Shown: in pieces, positions 16,249 to 24,738 of the stretch | How the letters are laid out: each line of letters begins with the position of its first letter | Numbering within the stretch: the first letter of the stretch is position 1 | NCBI RefSeq assembly: GCF_047238185.1 | Contig: NZ_JBDFMI010000006.1 | Location: 1,116,001-1,180,000, forward strand | Length of the DNA stretch: 64,000 nucleotides | Direction: 5' to 3' | Source: Bacillus_AD sp047238185 | GTDB taxonomy: Bacteria > Bacillota > Bacilli > Bacillales > DSM-1321 | The notes under the pieces: model-generated | What the model was told of the DNA's origin: nothing | Database searches by the model: none | What the model saw: the letters and a program-made list of their open reading frames with translations, nothing else | Position numbers and translations under genes: made by a program

Positions 16249-17847
16249 ATGAAACTCCGGACTTTTTTCGCTCTGTGCATTGCGTTGATTGTTTTCATAT
16301 TATCCGCTATTTTAAGCGGTTCTATCAGCTATATTTACAGTGATCGGATCAAAAAGCAAGCGGGTACATCGCTCTCCGAAGTCGCCTTCCAAATGGCAAA
16401 TAATCTCGATTATTTCATGTGGTCAAGATATAGCGAATTAACAGTATTCAGTAAAATGAATGCATTAAAAATGAATGAAGTGGATGAAATCCAGAATTTG
16501 ATCGACCAGCTAAGTGTGAATATCCCGACTTTTTCATGGGTTGGAATGACTGATGAAAAAGGAAAGGTAATTGCTTCGACTAGAGGGATAATAAAAGGGG
16601 ACGACATATCCAAACGCCCAGTTTTCAAGGAAGCTAGGCAGAAAACGTATGTGGGCGATGTGCATGAGGCGGTTCTTCTGGCTCCTTTCATCCCAAATAA
16701 AAATGGTGAACCTCTTCAGTTAGTGGATATCTCAACTCCTGTTCTGGATAATGACGGACAGTTCAAAGGAGTTCTTGCTGCTCATTTAAGCTGGGAGTGG
16801 TCGAAGGAAATCTATAAAAAAGTGTTCCAGCCTCTGCAAGGAAATCGCAAAAATGTAGAAGTGTTTGTGGTGAGCGAACATGAAAATACGGTATTGCTGG
16901 GTCCGGAAAAATGGCTAGGAAAATCATTGCAGCTCAGCAGTATGGAAGAGGCTAAAACAAAGCCATATGGTTGGGACCTGGAGGATTGGAAAAATGATAA
17001 GACCTATTTGACCGGCTTTGCCTTGGGAAAGGGGTATGAGAATTATCCGGGACTTGGTTGGACAGTCCTAGTACGGCAGCCGGAAGCCTCTGCGTATGCA
17101 AGTTTAAAGAATCTGCAGAAATCCATTTTATTGATAGGACTGGTCATCGCTATCCTCTTTGCTTTTATCGGATGGCTGCTTGCCTATATCATCACGAAAC
17201 CATTGAACAAAATATCCTCTGCGGCGAAATTATTGCGTAAAGGTAAGGCAGCGGAAATACCGGAGAACAAGGGCATTAAAGAGATTGAAGATCTGTCGGC
17301 TTCTCTTCGGGTTTTACTCTCCGATCTAACAAATACGGAAGATAAGCTGGGGAAAATGCATACCCTTGCGCGGGTGGACTATTTGACCGGTTTGCCGAAC
17401 CGTTTAGCCATCGAAGATTATTTGAACGAGCATGTAAGGCATTCCTGCGATTCGTTTACATTTTTCTTCCTTGATCTAGATGGATTCAAACATGTGAATG
17501 ATACAATGGGACATGCAGCTGGAGACCGATTGCTGCAGGAAGTGGCAAATCGGATTCAATCAGCTATTCATCCAGATTACTTTCTCGCCCGCATGGGTGG
17601 AGATGAATTTGTCATAATAGCCCAATTCGATGAAGGAACGCAATCCATTGGGGACCTTGGCGATGCGATCATCGCAAGCATCAATGAACCTTATCATTTG
17701 AATGAAGGAATTGCCTATATCGGCTGCAGCATTGGTGCTGCATGTTGGCCAAAGGCTGACCATAAGCCGGAAGAGGTGCTTATTCAGGCAGATAAAGCAT
17801 TGTATGAATCTAAAAGAACAGGAAAAAATAAAATGATTATTTATTGA
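16249..17847 (+). CDS. Membrane diguanylate cyclase with dCACHE-type sensor
   Basis: Predicted to make cyclic di-GMP from two GTP in response to an external ligand. The 532-residue protein has membrane segment 1 (about 7-28), a large extracytoplasmic region with the CACHE pattern (FSWVGMTDEKGKVIAST, GDDISKRPVFKEA), a second membrane segment (about 290-312), a short HAMP-like linker, and a GGDEF domain with an intact RMGGDEF signature (GGDEF at 450-454) and LDLDGFKHVND. No EAL domain is present. The ATG at 16249 has GGAAAGGA upstream. No partner phosphodiesterase or PilZ gene is adjacent. Confidence 0.92.
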   Translation: MKLRTFFALCIALIVFILSAILSGSISYIYSDRIKKQAGTSLSEVAFQMANNLDYFMWSRYSELTVFSKMNALKMNEVDEIQNLIDQLSVNIPTFSWVGMTDEKGKVIASTRGIIKGDDISKRPVFKEARQKTYVGDVHEAVLLAPFIPNKNGEPLQLVDISTPVLDNDGQFKGVLAAHLSWEWSKEIYKKVFQPLQGNRKNVEVFVVSEHENTVLLGPEKWLGKSLQLSSMEEAKTKPYGWDLEDWKNDKTYLTGFALGKGYENYPGLGWTVLVRQPEASAYASLKNLQKSILLIGLVIAILFAFIGWLLAYIITKPLNKISSAAKLLRKGKAAEIPENKGIKEIEDLSASLRVLLSDLTNTEDKLGKMHTLARVDYLTGLPNRLAIEDYLNEHVRHSCDSFTFFFLDLDGFKHVNDTMGHAAGDRLLQEVANRIQSAIHPDYFLARMGGDEFVIIAQFDEGTQSIGDLGDAIIASINEPYHLNEGIAYIGCSIGAACWPKADHKPEEVLIQADKALYESKRTGKNKMIIY

Positions 17848-17859
17848 TAATATCAAGCG

Positions 17860-17886
17860 GCCATGGTCTTTACCATGGCTGTTTCA
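17860..17886 (+). terminator. Hairpin after the diguanylate cyclase
   Basis: Stem GCCATGGT/ACCATGGC with a CTTT loop and a moderately T-rich tail (TGTTTCATTT). The rest of the 17887-18120 gap shows nothing I can name. Confidence 0.65.
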
Positions 17887-18123
17887 TTTATGGGCTAGAC
17901 GTAGGATGATGGAACTATTCGATTCATATCTTATTTTTTCGCACATAGGTTGTACTAGTAAACTCAGATTTTTCATGAAGGGAATCGTTAGAACAAATGA
18001 AAAGAGAGAAGGAAGGAGGAAGAAGGGAAAAGCAGATAACTTGAAGGAATCCATGGGAACAAGCACTCAAAATCTCTAAGAATTAAAATAAGAATTTTCT
18101 AAAAATATTATTTATACAAAATA

Positions 18124-18152
18124 TTGAATAATTATAACTAAATCGCTATAAT
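18124..18152 (+). promoter_or_regulatory. Sigma-A promoter of the amino acid importer operon
   Basis: TTGAAT (18124-18129), exactly 17 bases, then TATAAT (18147-18152), in a very AT-rich region 45 bases upstream of the substrate-binding protein gene. Confidence 0.65.
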
Positions 18153-18196
18153 ATATAAAATATTAGATTATTCAAAAAATAAAAGGGGATACTTTT

Positions 18197-19003
18197 ATGA
18201 AAAAATTTGCAGTCATTTGTATGTTATTTTGTTCATTGTTATTGGTTTTGTCCGGTTGTGGAAGCTCCGGGACAAGCGGAAGCGCCGATAAAAAAACGCT
18301 CCGTGTTGTGACAGACGCTGCATATTCGCCTATGGAATATATGGACAAGGATAAAGTAAGCGGATTTGATGTTGATTTTATTAGAGCGGCGGCAAAGGAA
18401 GCAGGTTATAAAGTCAAAGTTGAGCATGTCGGCTGGGATCCGATCTTTGAAGAAATTCGCCAAGGGCGAGCCGATATCGGAATATCTGCTATCTCCATCA
18501 ATAAAAAACGAGAAAAGAAATATGATTTCTCTGTTCCCTATTTTATTTCCACCAACAAAATCCTTGTTCCTGACGGCAGCTCCATTAAAAGCGGCCAAGA
18601 TTTGAAAGGCAAAAAAGTCGCCGTACAAGCGGGCACTACAGGACAATTCGTGACAGAAGATATTCTGGGCACCAATCACAAAGATATAAAGAAATTCGAA
18701 AATACGACGTTGGCTATTATGGAATTGACGAAGGAAGGTGCGGATGCGGTTGTTGCCGATAATGCGGTTATTGAAGAATACGCAAAGAAGCATCCGGATG
18801 AAAAGCTGAACGTTGTAGCTGATCCGTCATTCGATGGCGAGTTCTATGGCCTGCTATTCAAAAAAGGCAATAAAGACCTTAAGAAAAAGTTCGACAAGGC
18901 TATCAATACTCTTTATGAAAATGGGACATATGAAAAAATTTATAAGAAATGGCTTGGGACTGAGCCTGATATCGATACATTGAAACAGCAGCAAGAGAAG
19001 TGA
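18197..19003 (+). CDS. artP: Amino acid ABC transporter, substrate-binding lipoprotein (ArtP-like)
   Basis: Extracellular binding lipoprotein for a polar, probably basic, amino acid. The signal peptide ends in lipobox LSGC with Cys21. The mature part is a family 3 solute-binding protein: LRVVTDAAYSPMEYMD, GFDVDFIRA, GWDPIFEEIRQGRADIGISAISI and the C-terminal YEKIYKKWLG. Together with the next two genes it matches the artP-artQ-artR (yqiXYZ) arrangement of B. subtilis. Specificity for arginine is inferred from that similarity. Confidence 0.88.
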   Translation: MKKFAVICMLFCSLLLVLSGCGSSGTSGSADKKTLRVVTDAAYSPMEYMDKDKVSGFDVDFIRAAAKEAGYKVKVEHVGWDPIFEEIRQGRADIGISAISINKKREKKYDFSVPYFISTNKILVPDGSSIKSGQDLKGKKVAVQAGTTGQFVTEDILGTNHKDIKKFENTTLAIMELTKEGADAVVADNAVIEEYAKKHPDEKLNVVADPSFDGEFYGLLFKKGNKDLKKKFDKAINTLYENGTYEKIYKKWLGTEPDIDTLKQQQEK

Positions 19004-19062
19004 TAGGAACGTGCCCCTATTGAAGCAATCTGCATTCTATAGGCAAACCGGGAGGAAACAAT

Positions 19063-19719
19063 ATGAATTTTGATTTCACTATTATCGGCGAATATGCTCC
19101 TTTGCTTCTTAAAGGAACGCTTTATACATTAATGCTTTCAGCAATTGGAATCCTTATTGGGACTATTTTGGGGCTCTTGATCGGACTGGGCAAAATGATG
19201 AGGAATAAAATCCTGGCTTTCCCTTTTAAAGTATATGTGACCTTTTTCAGGGGAACGCCGCTGTTCGTACAAATCCTGATCATCCATTTTGGCGTAGTGC
19301 CTATGTTTTGGGGCAATACAAATAGTATAGCCGCAGCATTGATCGCCCTTTCCCTGAATTCGGCTGCCTATATTGCGGAAATTTTTCGGGGGGGCATTCA
19401 GTCCATTGATAAAGGGCAGATGGAAGGGGCTCGTTCTCTTGGCATGAATCATGTACAGGCCATGCGATATGTTATTCTTCCGCAAGCGATTAAACGGATT
19501 ATTCCACCGATGGGGAATGAATTCATTGTACTGGTGAAGGAGTCCTCCATTGCCGCTGTCATTACAGCCCCTGAGCTGATGTATTGGTCGCGCAATATGC
19601 AAAGCCAGTATTTGGTGGTTTGGGAACCTTATCTGACAGCTGCGCTAATATACCTCATTATCACAATGACACTTAGCTACTTGCTGAGCCGCATAGAAAG
19701 AAGGCTTGATACACAATGA
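19063..19719 (+). CDS. artQ: Amino acid ABC transporter permease (ArtQ-like)
   Basis: Membrane component of the importer: 218 residues with about five membrane helices and the EAA loop contacting the ATPase (IDKGQMEGARSLGMNHVQAMRYVILPQAIKRIIPP). The HisM/GlnP-like pattern GTILGLLIGLGKM and FFRGTPLFVQILIIHFG is clear. Its stop overlaps the ATPase start (ATGA), so the two are translationally coupled. It should form a homodimer. Confidence 0.92.
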   Translation: MNFDFTIIGEYAPLLLKGTLYTLMLSAIGILIGTILGLLIGLGKMMRNKILAFPFKVYVTFFRGTPLFVQILIIHFGVVPMFWGNTNSIAAALIALSLNSAAYIAEIFRGGIQSIDKGQMEGARSLGMNHVQAMRYVILPQAIKRIIPPMGNEFIVLVKESSIAAVITAPELMYWSRNMQSQYLVVWEPYLTAALIYLIITMTLSYLLSRIERRLDTQ

Positions 19720-20438
19720 TTAAGGTCGAAAAATTAAAAAAATCATTTGGCCATCATGAAGTGCTAAAGGATATTTCACTTACCATTGAGCCAAAAGAAG
19801 TTGTGGTCGTCATAGGGCCTTCCGGTTCGGGAAAGTCCACCTTCCTCCGGTGCATTAACCTTCTGGAAGAAATCACGGACGGGCATATTTACGTGGAAGG
19901 AAAGGACATCACCAATCCCAAAAGCAATGTCAATCAATTGCGGATGGATGTGGGTATGGTATTCCAACAATTCAATCTATTTCCGCATAAATCGGTTATT
20001 GAGAATATTATGCTGGCTCCGATGAAGGTTAAGAAAGTGGCAAAGGAGCAGGCAAGGGCAAAAGGGATGGAATTACTGCGCAAAGTAGGGCTTGAGTCAA
20101 AAGCGGATGCTTTTCCGGACTCTCTGTCAGGCGGGCAAAAGCAGCGTGTGGCCATTGCGCGTGCGCTAGCCATGGAGCCGAAGGTTATGCTTTTTGATGA
20201 ACCGACATCCGCATTGGATCCAGAGATGGTAGGGGAAGTGCTTGAGGTAATGAAGCAATTGGCGTTGGATGGAATGACAATGGTCGTTGTCACGCATGAA
20301 ATGGGCTTTGCAAGAGAAGTAGGAGATCGGGTCATTTTTATGGATGAAGGGTTTGTTGTGGAGGAGAACAAGCCGGTTGAATTATTTTCAAATCCGCAGC
20401 ATGTTCGTACACAAGCATTTTTAAGCAAAATTTTATGA
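19716..20438 (+). CDS. artR: Amino acid ABC transporter ATP-binding protein (ArtR-like)
   Basis: ATPase that powers the importer. 240 residues with Walker A GPSGSGKST (34-42), Q-loop, signature LSGGQ (137-141), Walker B VMLFDE (157-162) and switch His194. The FQQFNLFPHKSVIENI segment is characteristic of polar amino acid importer ATPases. It is the last gene of the operon and is followed by a strong terminator. Confidence 0.94.
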   Translation: MIKVEKLKKSFGHHEVLKDISLTIEPKEVVVVIGPSGSGKSTFLRCINLLEEITDGHIYVEGKDITNPKSNVNQLRMDVGMVFQQFNLFPHKSVIENIMLAPMKVKKVAKEQARAKGMELLRKVGLESKADAFPDSLSGGQKQRVAIARALAMEPKVMLFDEPTSALDPEMVGEVLEVMKQLALDGMTMVVVTHEMGFAREVGDRVIFMDEGFVVEENKPVELFSNPQHVRTQAFLSKIL

Positions 20439-20440
20439 AA

Positions 20441-20476
20441 GAAAGCCGGCAAAAGTTTAGTTTGCCGGCTTTCTTG
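20441..20476 (+). terminator. Intrinsic terminator of the amino acid importer operon
   Basis: Perfect 13-bp stem GAAAGCCGGCAAA/TTTGCCGGCTTTC with a 7-base loop, then a short T-containing tail. Confidence 0.85.
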
Positions 20477-20571
20477 CGTAACGATGGGCTGTATATAGAG
20501 AAAGGGCATCCATTGGCTATCATTTTTTTAAAGAGCCAAGCATATGTATGTTGCAAAGGAGCTGGTTCTCA

Positions 20572-21351
20572 ATGAAGCGTCGCTGGAGGTACCGCAGGCG
20601 GACTGGATTTGCACCGAGGGGACCGCTTGGATTTAAAAAAGTCCTGCTTATTTCCTTTATTCTCTTTCTGATTTTAAATTTCCTGACATTGTGGCTTGTC
20701 GATAAGTCCATAACCCCTATCATAAAGGATGTGGCTAAGACTGAAGTGAAGCGGATAGCCACACAGGCTATCATGGATTCCATTGCTGAAAATATCGAAA
20801 ATCAGGCGAATCTCGATAAATTGATTGTTGAGGAAAAGAGGGATGGCATGGCCCCTACATACCGATTCGATTCAGAAATCTATACCACCTTCCTGACAAA
20901 GACCACTAAAGGAATTGAACAAAGGCTGGGGATTAAGAATGAAGATATATCCAAGCCGCAGGATTTTAAAGAGGTCGAAGCGAACCAACTTGATAATATT
21001 GTCTATTATATCCCGCTTGGCGTGGCGACACGCAATACAATCCTCAGTAATTTAGGGCCCAAAATTCCTGTCGAGCTGGCATTTACCCGTGATGTAAGAC
21101 CGAAATTCAGGACAAAAATGACAAGCGGAGGCATTAATAACACGTTTTTGGAGGTATTTGTAGATTTCGAGGTCGATTTGAAAATTGTCATCCCTTTTGC
21201 TACTGAGGAGACTCCTATAAAGTTTGAGACAAGTCTTGGAGGGCGGTTCATCCCTGGAGAGGTGCCAAGTTATTATAGCAATGGGCAAAGCATTCCGGTT
21301 CCGATTCTTCAGGACGATGAAGCAAAGAAGAAAGGAAAGAAAGAAGATTGA
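20572..21351 (+). CDS. yunB: Sporulation protein YunB
   Basis: YunB is a mother-cell protein of spore formers needed for efficient sporulation. This 259-residue protein has the family layout: a basic N-terminus (KRRWRYRRRTGFAPRGP), one membrane segment (about 22-44), and an extracytoplasmic domain with KTEVKRIATQAI and a TRDVRPKFRTKMTSGGINN stretch. ATG 20572 is preferred over ATG 20548 because AAAGGAG lies 10 bases upstream. It supports the view that the organism forms endospores. It may be under sigma-E as in B. subtilis, but I found no convincing sigma-E promoter. Confidence 0.88.
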   Translation: MKRRWRYRRRTGFAPRGPLGFKKVLLISFILFLILNFLTLWLVDKSITPIIKDVAKTEVKRIATQAIMDSIAENIENQANLDKLIVEEKRDGMAPTYRFDSEIYTTFLTKTTKGIEQRLGIKNEDISKPQDFKEVEANQLDNIVYYIPLGVATRNTILSNLGPKIPVELAFTRDVRPKFRTKMTSGGINNTFLEVFVDFEVDLKIVIPFATEETPIKFETSLGGRFIPGEVPSYYSNGQSIPVPILQDDEAKKKGKKED

Positions 21352-21425
21352 TTCTTTAGAAAAATATAGCGGATATGTGCCTTCCTATGTATAATAGGTA
21401 AAAAATAGCGGGAGGCGAATGTTTT

Positions 21426-22214
21426 ATGATAGAAAAATTGACGCAGGAATCATATGGAATGGTTATGGAATATCTGAAGAAAAAGCCCGCTATCAATCTA
21501 TTTATGATTGGAGACCTTGAAAATTTCGGTTTTGATCAAGACTTCCAGGAGTTTTGGGGAGATTTTACGGAAGATGGTATATTGAGGGGAGTGCTTCTTA
21601 GATATAAGGAGTCATTTATTCCTTACAGTGAAGGCGACCATGATGTAAAGGGATTTGCTGATATTATCAAACGATCCAAGAATACTTTTCTCTTTTCAGG
21701 AAGCGAAGAAGTGACAAGCCGTTATGAACCATTCCTGGAGAATCGATTGGGCAAGAAACAACAGACTTATTTTTGCGAATGCACGGAAGAGAGCTTCTTT
21801 TCACATGATGATGGAAAGATCTCCATTCGATCAGCAGACTGGGAGAAAATCGACAATGTTACTGAATTATTGGGGCGCATAGAAGAATTCCCGAGAAAGG
21901 ACAATGCGTTTGAAGATAATCGGCATCGCATCGAAACAGGTACAGGGCGCACATATTATATTGAAGAGGATGGGCAGCCGGTATCGTCAGCATCAACTAC
22001 AGCGGAGAATACCTGCTCTGCGATGGTAATGGCTGTCTGTACGGATAAACATGCAAGAGGCAAAGGATATGCGAGCAGGATTGTCAGTAGGCTAGTCCAG
22101 GATTTGCTGGCGGAGGGAAAAACATCTTGTTTATTTTACGATAATCCTGTTGCCGGAAAAATCTATAAAGAAATTGGTTTCAGGGATATCGGCTGTTGGG
22201 CGATGTACCGCTGA
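21426..22214 (+). CDS. GNAT-family acetyltransferase, two-domain type
   Basis: A 262-residue protein with a C-terminal GNAT fold: acetyl-CoA loop TDKHARGKGYASRIVSRLV and the final NPVAGKIYKEIGFRDIG block. The N-terminal half (AINLFMIGDLENFGFDQDFQEFWG) belongs to the type of GNAT with a diverged N-terminal domain. The acceptor is unknown. GGGAGG precedes the ATG, and a terminator follows. Confidence 0.85.
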   Translation: MIEKLTQESYGMVMEYLKKKPAINLFMIGDLENFGFDQDFQEFWGDFTEDGILRGVLLRYKESFIPYSEGDHDVKGFADIIKRSKNTFLFSGSEEVTSRYEPFLENRLGKKQQTYFCECTEESFFSHDDGKISIRSADWEKIDNVTELLGRIEEFPRKDNAFEDNRHRIETGTGRTYYIEEDGQPVSSASTTAENTCSAMVMAVCTDKHARGKGYASRIVSRLVQDLLAEGKTSCLFYDNPVAGKIYKEIGFRDIGCWAMYR

Positions 22215-22220
22215 AACACG

Positions 22221-22250
22221 AAAACCACTGACGGAAGGTCGGTGGTTTTT
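22221..22250. terminator. Terminator between convergent GNAT and RsbR-like genes
   Basis: AAAACCACTGAC pairs with GTCGGTGGTTTT (one G-U), with a T-rich 3' end. Confidence 0.8.
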
Positions 22251-22266
22251 GGGGTGTGCTCATAAC

Positions 22267-23121
22267 TTAGATGAAGTTTTGTTCCTTCGTCAATTTTTGA
22301 AAAATAGATTTCAAGGAGCTATATGTTTCAATTCCTGAAAAATTCAGTCCTAATTGAATAGTTGTTTGTGCAACTTCAGGGCGTATACCGGTCAAAACAG
22401 TGTCAACGCCAATCATTTTAAGTGCATCTATCAATTGGAAAATTTGCTGGGCTACCATTGTATCCACCAAAACAACTCCAGATAAATCAATAATGAGTAT
22501 ATTGATTTGTGCATCGACACTCTGCTGCAAAGTGGTATCAATCAATGTTTTGGCCCGTTCGGTATCGATATCGCCAATAATCGGAAGTAAGCCGACTTGG
22601 TCTGTCAAGGCAATGACGGGAGCGCTCAATTCTTTGATCAGTGAGGCTTGGCTCGCTAAACGATCCGTCAATAGATTCATGTAGTGGAAAGAAAAGCTTT
22701 CTAAAGAATAATCCAATGCTTTATTCAATATCTCATTCCAGGCGAATAATTCTTCCAGTTCAATAAAGTCTCTGTTTTCTTTTGTGTAGGTTAACACATA
22801 GTCCATCATAACTTTACGGAAAATCTGATTGCTTTTGATGACTTCTGTCAAAGTCGTAGTGGACTCAATCCGATCTGCGGCTGTTTTCGATGTCCATTCT
22901 GAAATGGTCTGTTTCAGGGCCTCTTCAGATTGGGTGAGACCGGCAGCAATCAGAATCAAATAGTTTTCTGTCTGTTGTTTTATTTTTAGTTGGACTTGTT
23001 GAGGGGCATCCGGCGAATAATGTGAACCCGCTTTGGATGTCTGGGCCTCGTGCCATTTTTGGGCAAATGCCTTGGCATTTTGATTCAAGTATTGCTGCAG
23101 CGCAAGTGTCTGTTGCTTCAT
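22267..23121 (-). CDS. RsbR-type stressosome protein with STAS domain
   Basis: RsbR paralogues assemble with RsbS into the stressosome that controls sigma-B. The 284-residue protein has a helical N-terminal globin-like sensor half and a C-terminal STAS domain starting at ELSAPVIALTDQVGLLPIIGDIDTERAKTL. The two threonines that RsbT phosphorylates in RsbR are recognisable in GDIDTERA and VDTMVAQQI. rsbS and rsbT are not adjacent, so this resembles the scattered paralogues of Bacillus. I prefer the second in-frame Met (23121), because GAGG lies at a proper distance from it while the first Met directly abuts GGGAG. Confidence 0.9.
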   Translation of the reverse strand: MKQQTLALQQYLNQNAKAFAQKWHEAQTSKAGSHYSPDAPQQVQLKIKQQTENYLILIAAGLTQSEEALKQTISEWTSKTAADRIESTTTLTEVIKSNQIFRKVMMDYVLTYTKENRDFIELEELFAWNEILNKALDYSLESFSFHYMNLLTDRLASQASLIKELSAPVIALTDQVGLLPIIGDIDTERAKTLIDTTLQQSVDAQINILIIDLSGVVLVDTMVAQQIFQLIDALKMIGVDTVLTGIRPEVAQTTIQLGLNFSGIETYSSLKSIFQKLTKEQNFI

Positions 23122-23241
23122 AAAATTCCTCATCTCCCTCTATATTTCATATTGTTCATTATATTTAAATCAATGTCAATTTTCATATAAAACAAAAATA
23201 CTTTCTAGAAATACATTTGTTCATACAGGGAGGAAAAAAGG

Positions 23242-23270
23242 TTGCAAGTTTTGTTCCGAAAGTTCATAAT
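23242..23270 (+). promoter_or_regulatory. Likely sigma-A promoter of the aspartokinase gene
   Basis: TTGCAA (23242-23247), 17 bases, CATAAT (23265-23270), about 45 bases before the start codon. No lysine riboswitch was found in the leader. Confidence 0.45.
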
Positions 23271-23315
23271 AGTATAAAATTAATTCATGCAATTATACAA
23301 ATGGGAGTTGTCGGA

Positions 23316-24680
23316 ATGAAAGTCGTAAAATTTGGTGGATCATCTCTTTCATCGGGTGAACAGTTAAAAAAAGTATATCAGATTGTAACGAGTGACTCTG
23401 AAAGAAAAGTTGTAGTAGTATCGGCACCCGGAAAACGGTCGCCGGAAGATATAAAGGTAACGGATCTGTTGATCAAGTGCGGCGATAGCATTTTGCAAGG
23501 AAGAAACTGCGACAACGAAAAAGAAGCCCTATTGGAGCGGTATGCAAGCATTGCAAGGGAGCTTGAGCTTCCTGAATCTGTCATGGAGGAAATAAGTGAA
23601 ACGATCCACACCGTATTGTCCGGTGATCAGACAGATTCTGAAAAATACATGGATACTGTTAAGGCGAGCGGTGAGGATAATCACGCCAAGCTGATTGCCG
23701 CCTATTTCCAAAGCATGGGGACGGATGCGCATTATGTAAATCCAAAGGATGCCGGACTGTATGTGAGCGATGAGCCCGGAAATGCCCAGGTGCTTCCTGA
23801 GTCTTACGCAAGATTAATGGAACTTCGCGAGAAAGAGGGCATCATCATTTTTCCTGGATTTTTCGGATACACATTGGAAGGGAAAATAGCTACTTTTTCA
23901 AGGAGCGGTTCTGATATCACTGGAAGCATCTTGGCCAATGGGACAAAAGCGAGCGTATATGAAAATTTTACCGATGTCGATGCAGTTTATTCCGTTAATC
24001 CGACGATTGTGCCCCGCCCTAAGGAAATTAAAGAATTGACCTACCGCGAGATGAGGGAATTGTCCTATGCAGGATTTTCCGTTTTCCATGATGAAGCATT
24101 GATTCCGGCTTTCCGTGCGGGCATCCCTGTGAATGTCAAAAATACGAATAATCCAACTGCACCCGGAACACTGATTGTCAACGATCGGGAAAATGCTAAT
24201 GGTCCTGTTATCGGCATCGCTTCAGATAAGGGGTTCTGCAGTATTTATATCAGTAAGTACTTAATGAATAGGGAGCTCGGATTTGGGCGCAGACTGCTTC
24301 AAATTTTGGAGGAACAAGGCATTTCCTATGAACATGTACCGTCAGGAATCGATGACATTACAGTTATTATCCGTGAAAATCAAATGAACGAGAAGGATGA
24401 GTCATTGATTGTCCGACGGATTTATGAAGAATTGAATGCAGACAAGGTTGAGGTACAGCATGGACTTTCCATGTTAATGATTGTTGGCGAAGGTATGCGC
24501 CATAATGTAGGGACTACAGCAAAGGCTTCGAAGGCATTGGCTGAAGCGGGCGTAAATATCGAAATGATTAACCAAGGCTCTTCGGAAGTCAGCATGATGT
24601 TTGGCATAAAAGCAGAAAATGAGCATCGGGCTGTTCAGGCGCTATATAATGAATTCTTTGTAGGGGTGCCTGTATTATAA
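23316..24680 (+). CDS. Aspartate kinase III (YclM-type)
   Basis: Phosphorylates aspartate, the first step toward lysine, threonine and methionine. The protein starts MKVVKFGGSSLSSGEQL and has 454 residues, the length of B. subtilis YclM. Visible are the kinase KFGGSS loop, SRSGSDITGSILANG and NFTDVDAVYSVNP substrate and ATP segments, and two C-terminal ACT domains (GFCSIYISKYLMNRELGFGRR and GLSMLMIVGEGM). ATG 23316 is chosen because the conserved sequence begins there with GGGAG upstream. Feedback control by lysine or threonine is expected for the family but not readable here. Confidence 0.93.
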   Translation: MKVVKFGGSSLSSGEQLKKVYQIVTSDSERKVVVVSAPGKRSPEDIKVTDLLIKCGDSILQGRNCDNEKEALLERYASIARELELPESVMEEISETIHTVLSGDQTDSEKYMDTVKASGEDNHAKLIAAYFQSMGTDAHYVNPKDAGLYVSDEPGNAQVLPESYARLMELREKEGIIIFPGFFGYTLEGKIATFSRSGSDITGSILANGTKASVYENFTDVDAVYSVNPTIVPRPKEIKELTYREMRELSYAGFSVFHDEALIPAFRAGIPVNVKNTNNPTAPGTLIVNDRENANGPVIGIASDKGFCSIYISKYLMNRELGFGRRLLQILEEQGISYEHVPSGIDDITVIIRENQMNEKDESLIVRRIYEELNADKVEVQHGLSMLMIVGEGMRHNVGTTAKASKALAEAGVNIEMINQGSSEVSMMFGIKAENEHRAVQALYNEFFVGVPVL

Positions 24681-24719
24681 TGCAAAAAGGAGAATCCATG
24701 TTGATTCTCCTTTTTGCAT
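24680..24719. terminator. Strong bidirectional terminator, aspartokinase / cls
   Basis: Perfect 17-bp stem ATGCAAAAAGGAGAATC with its complement around six bases; A-rich and T-rich ends serve both converging genes. Confidence 0.88.
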
Positions 24720-24738
24720 AGTTACTATTCCTTGCCTT

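Noticed and set aside
23134..23315. Lysine riboswitch before the aspartokinase gene
   Set aside because: The leader is too short (under 80 bases from the likely promoter) and lacks the L-box motifs.
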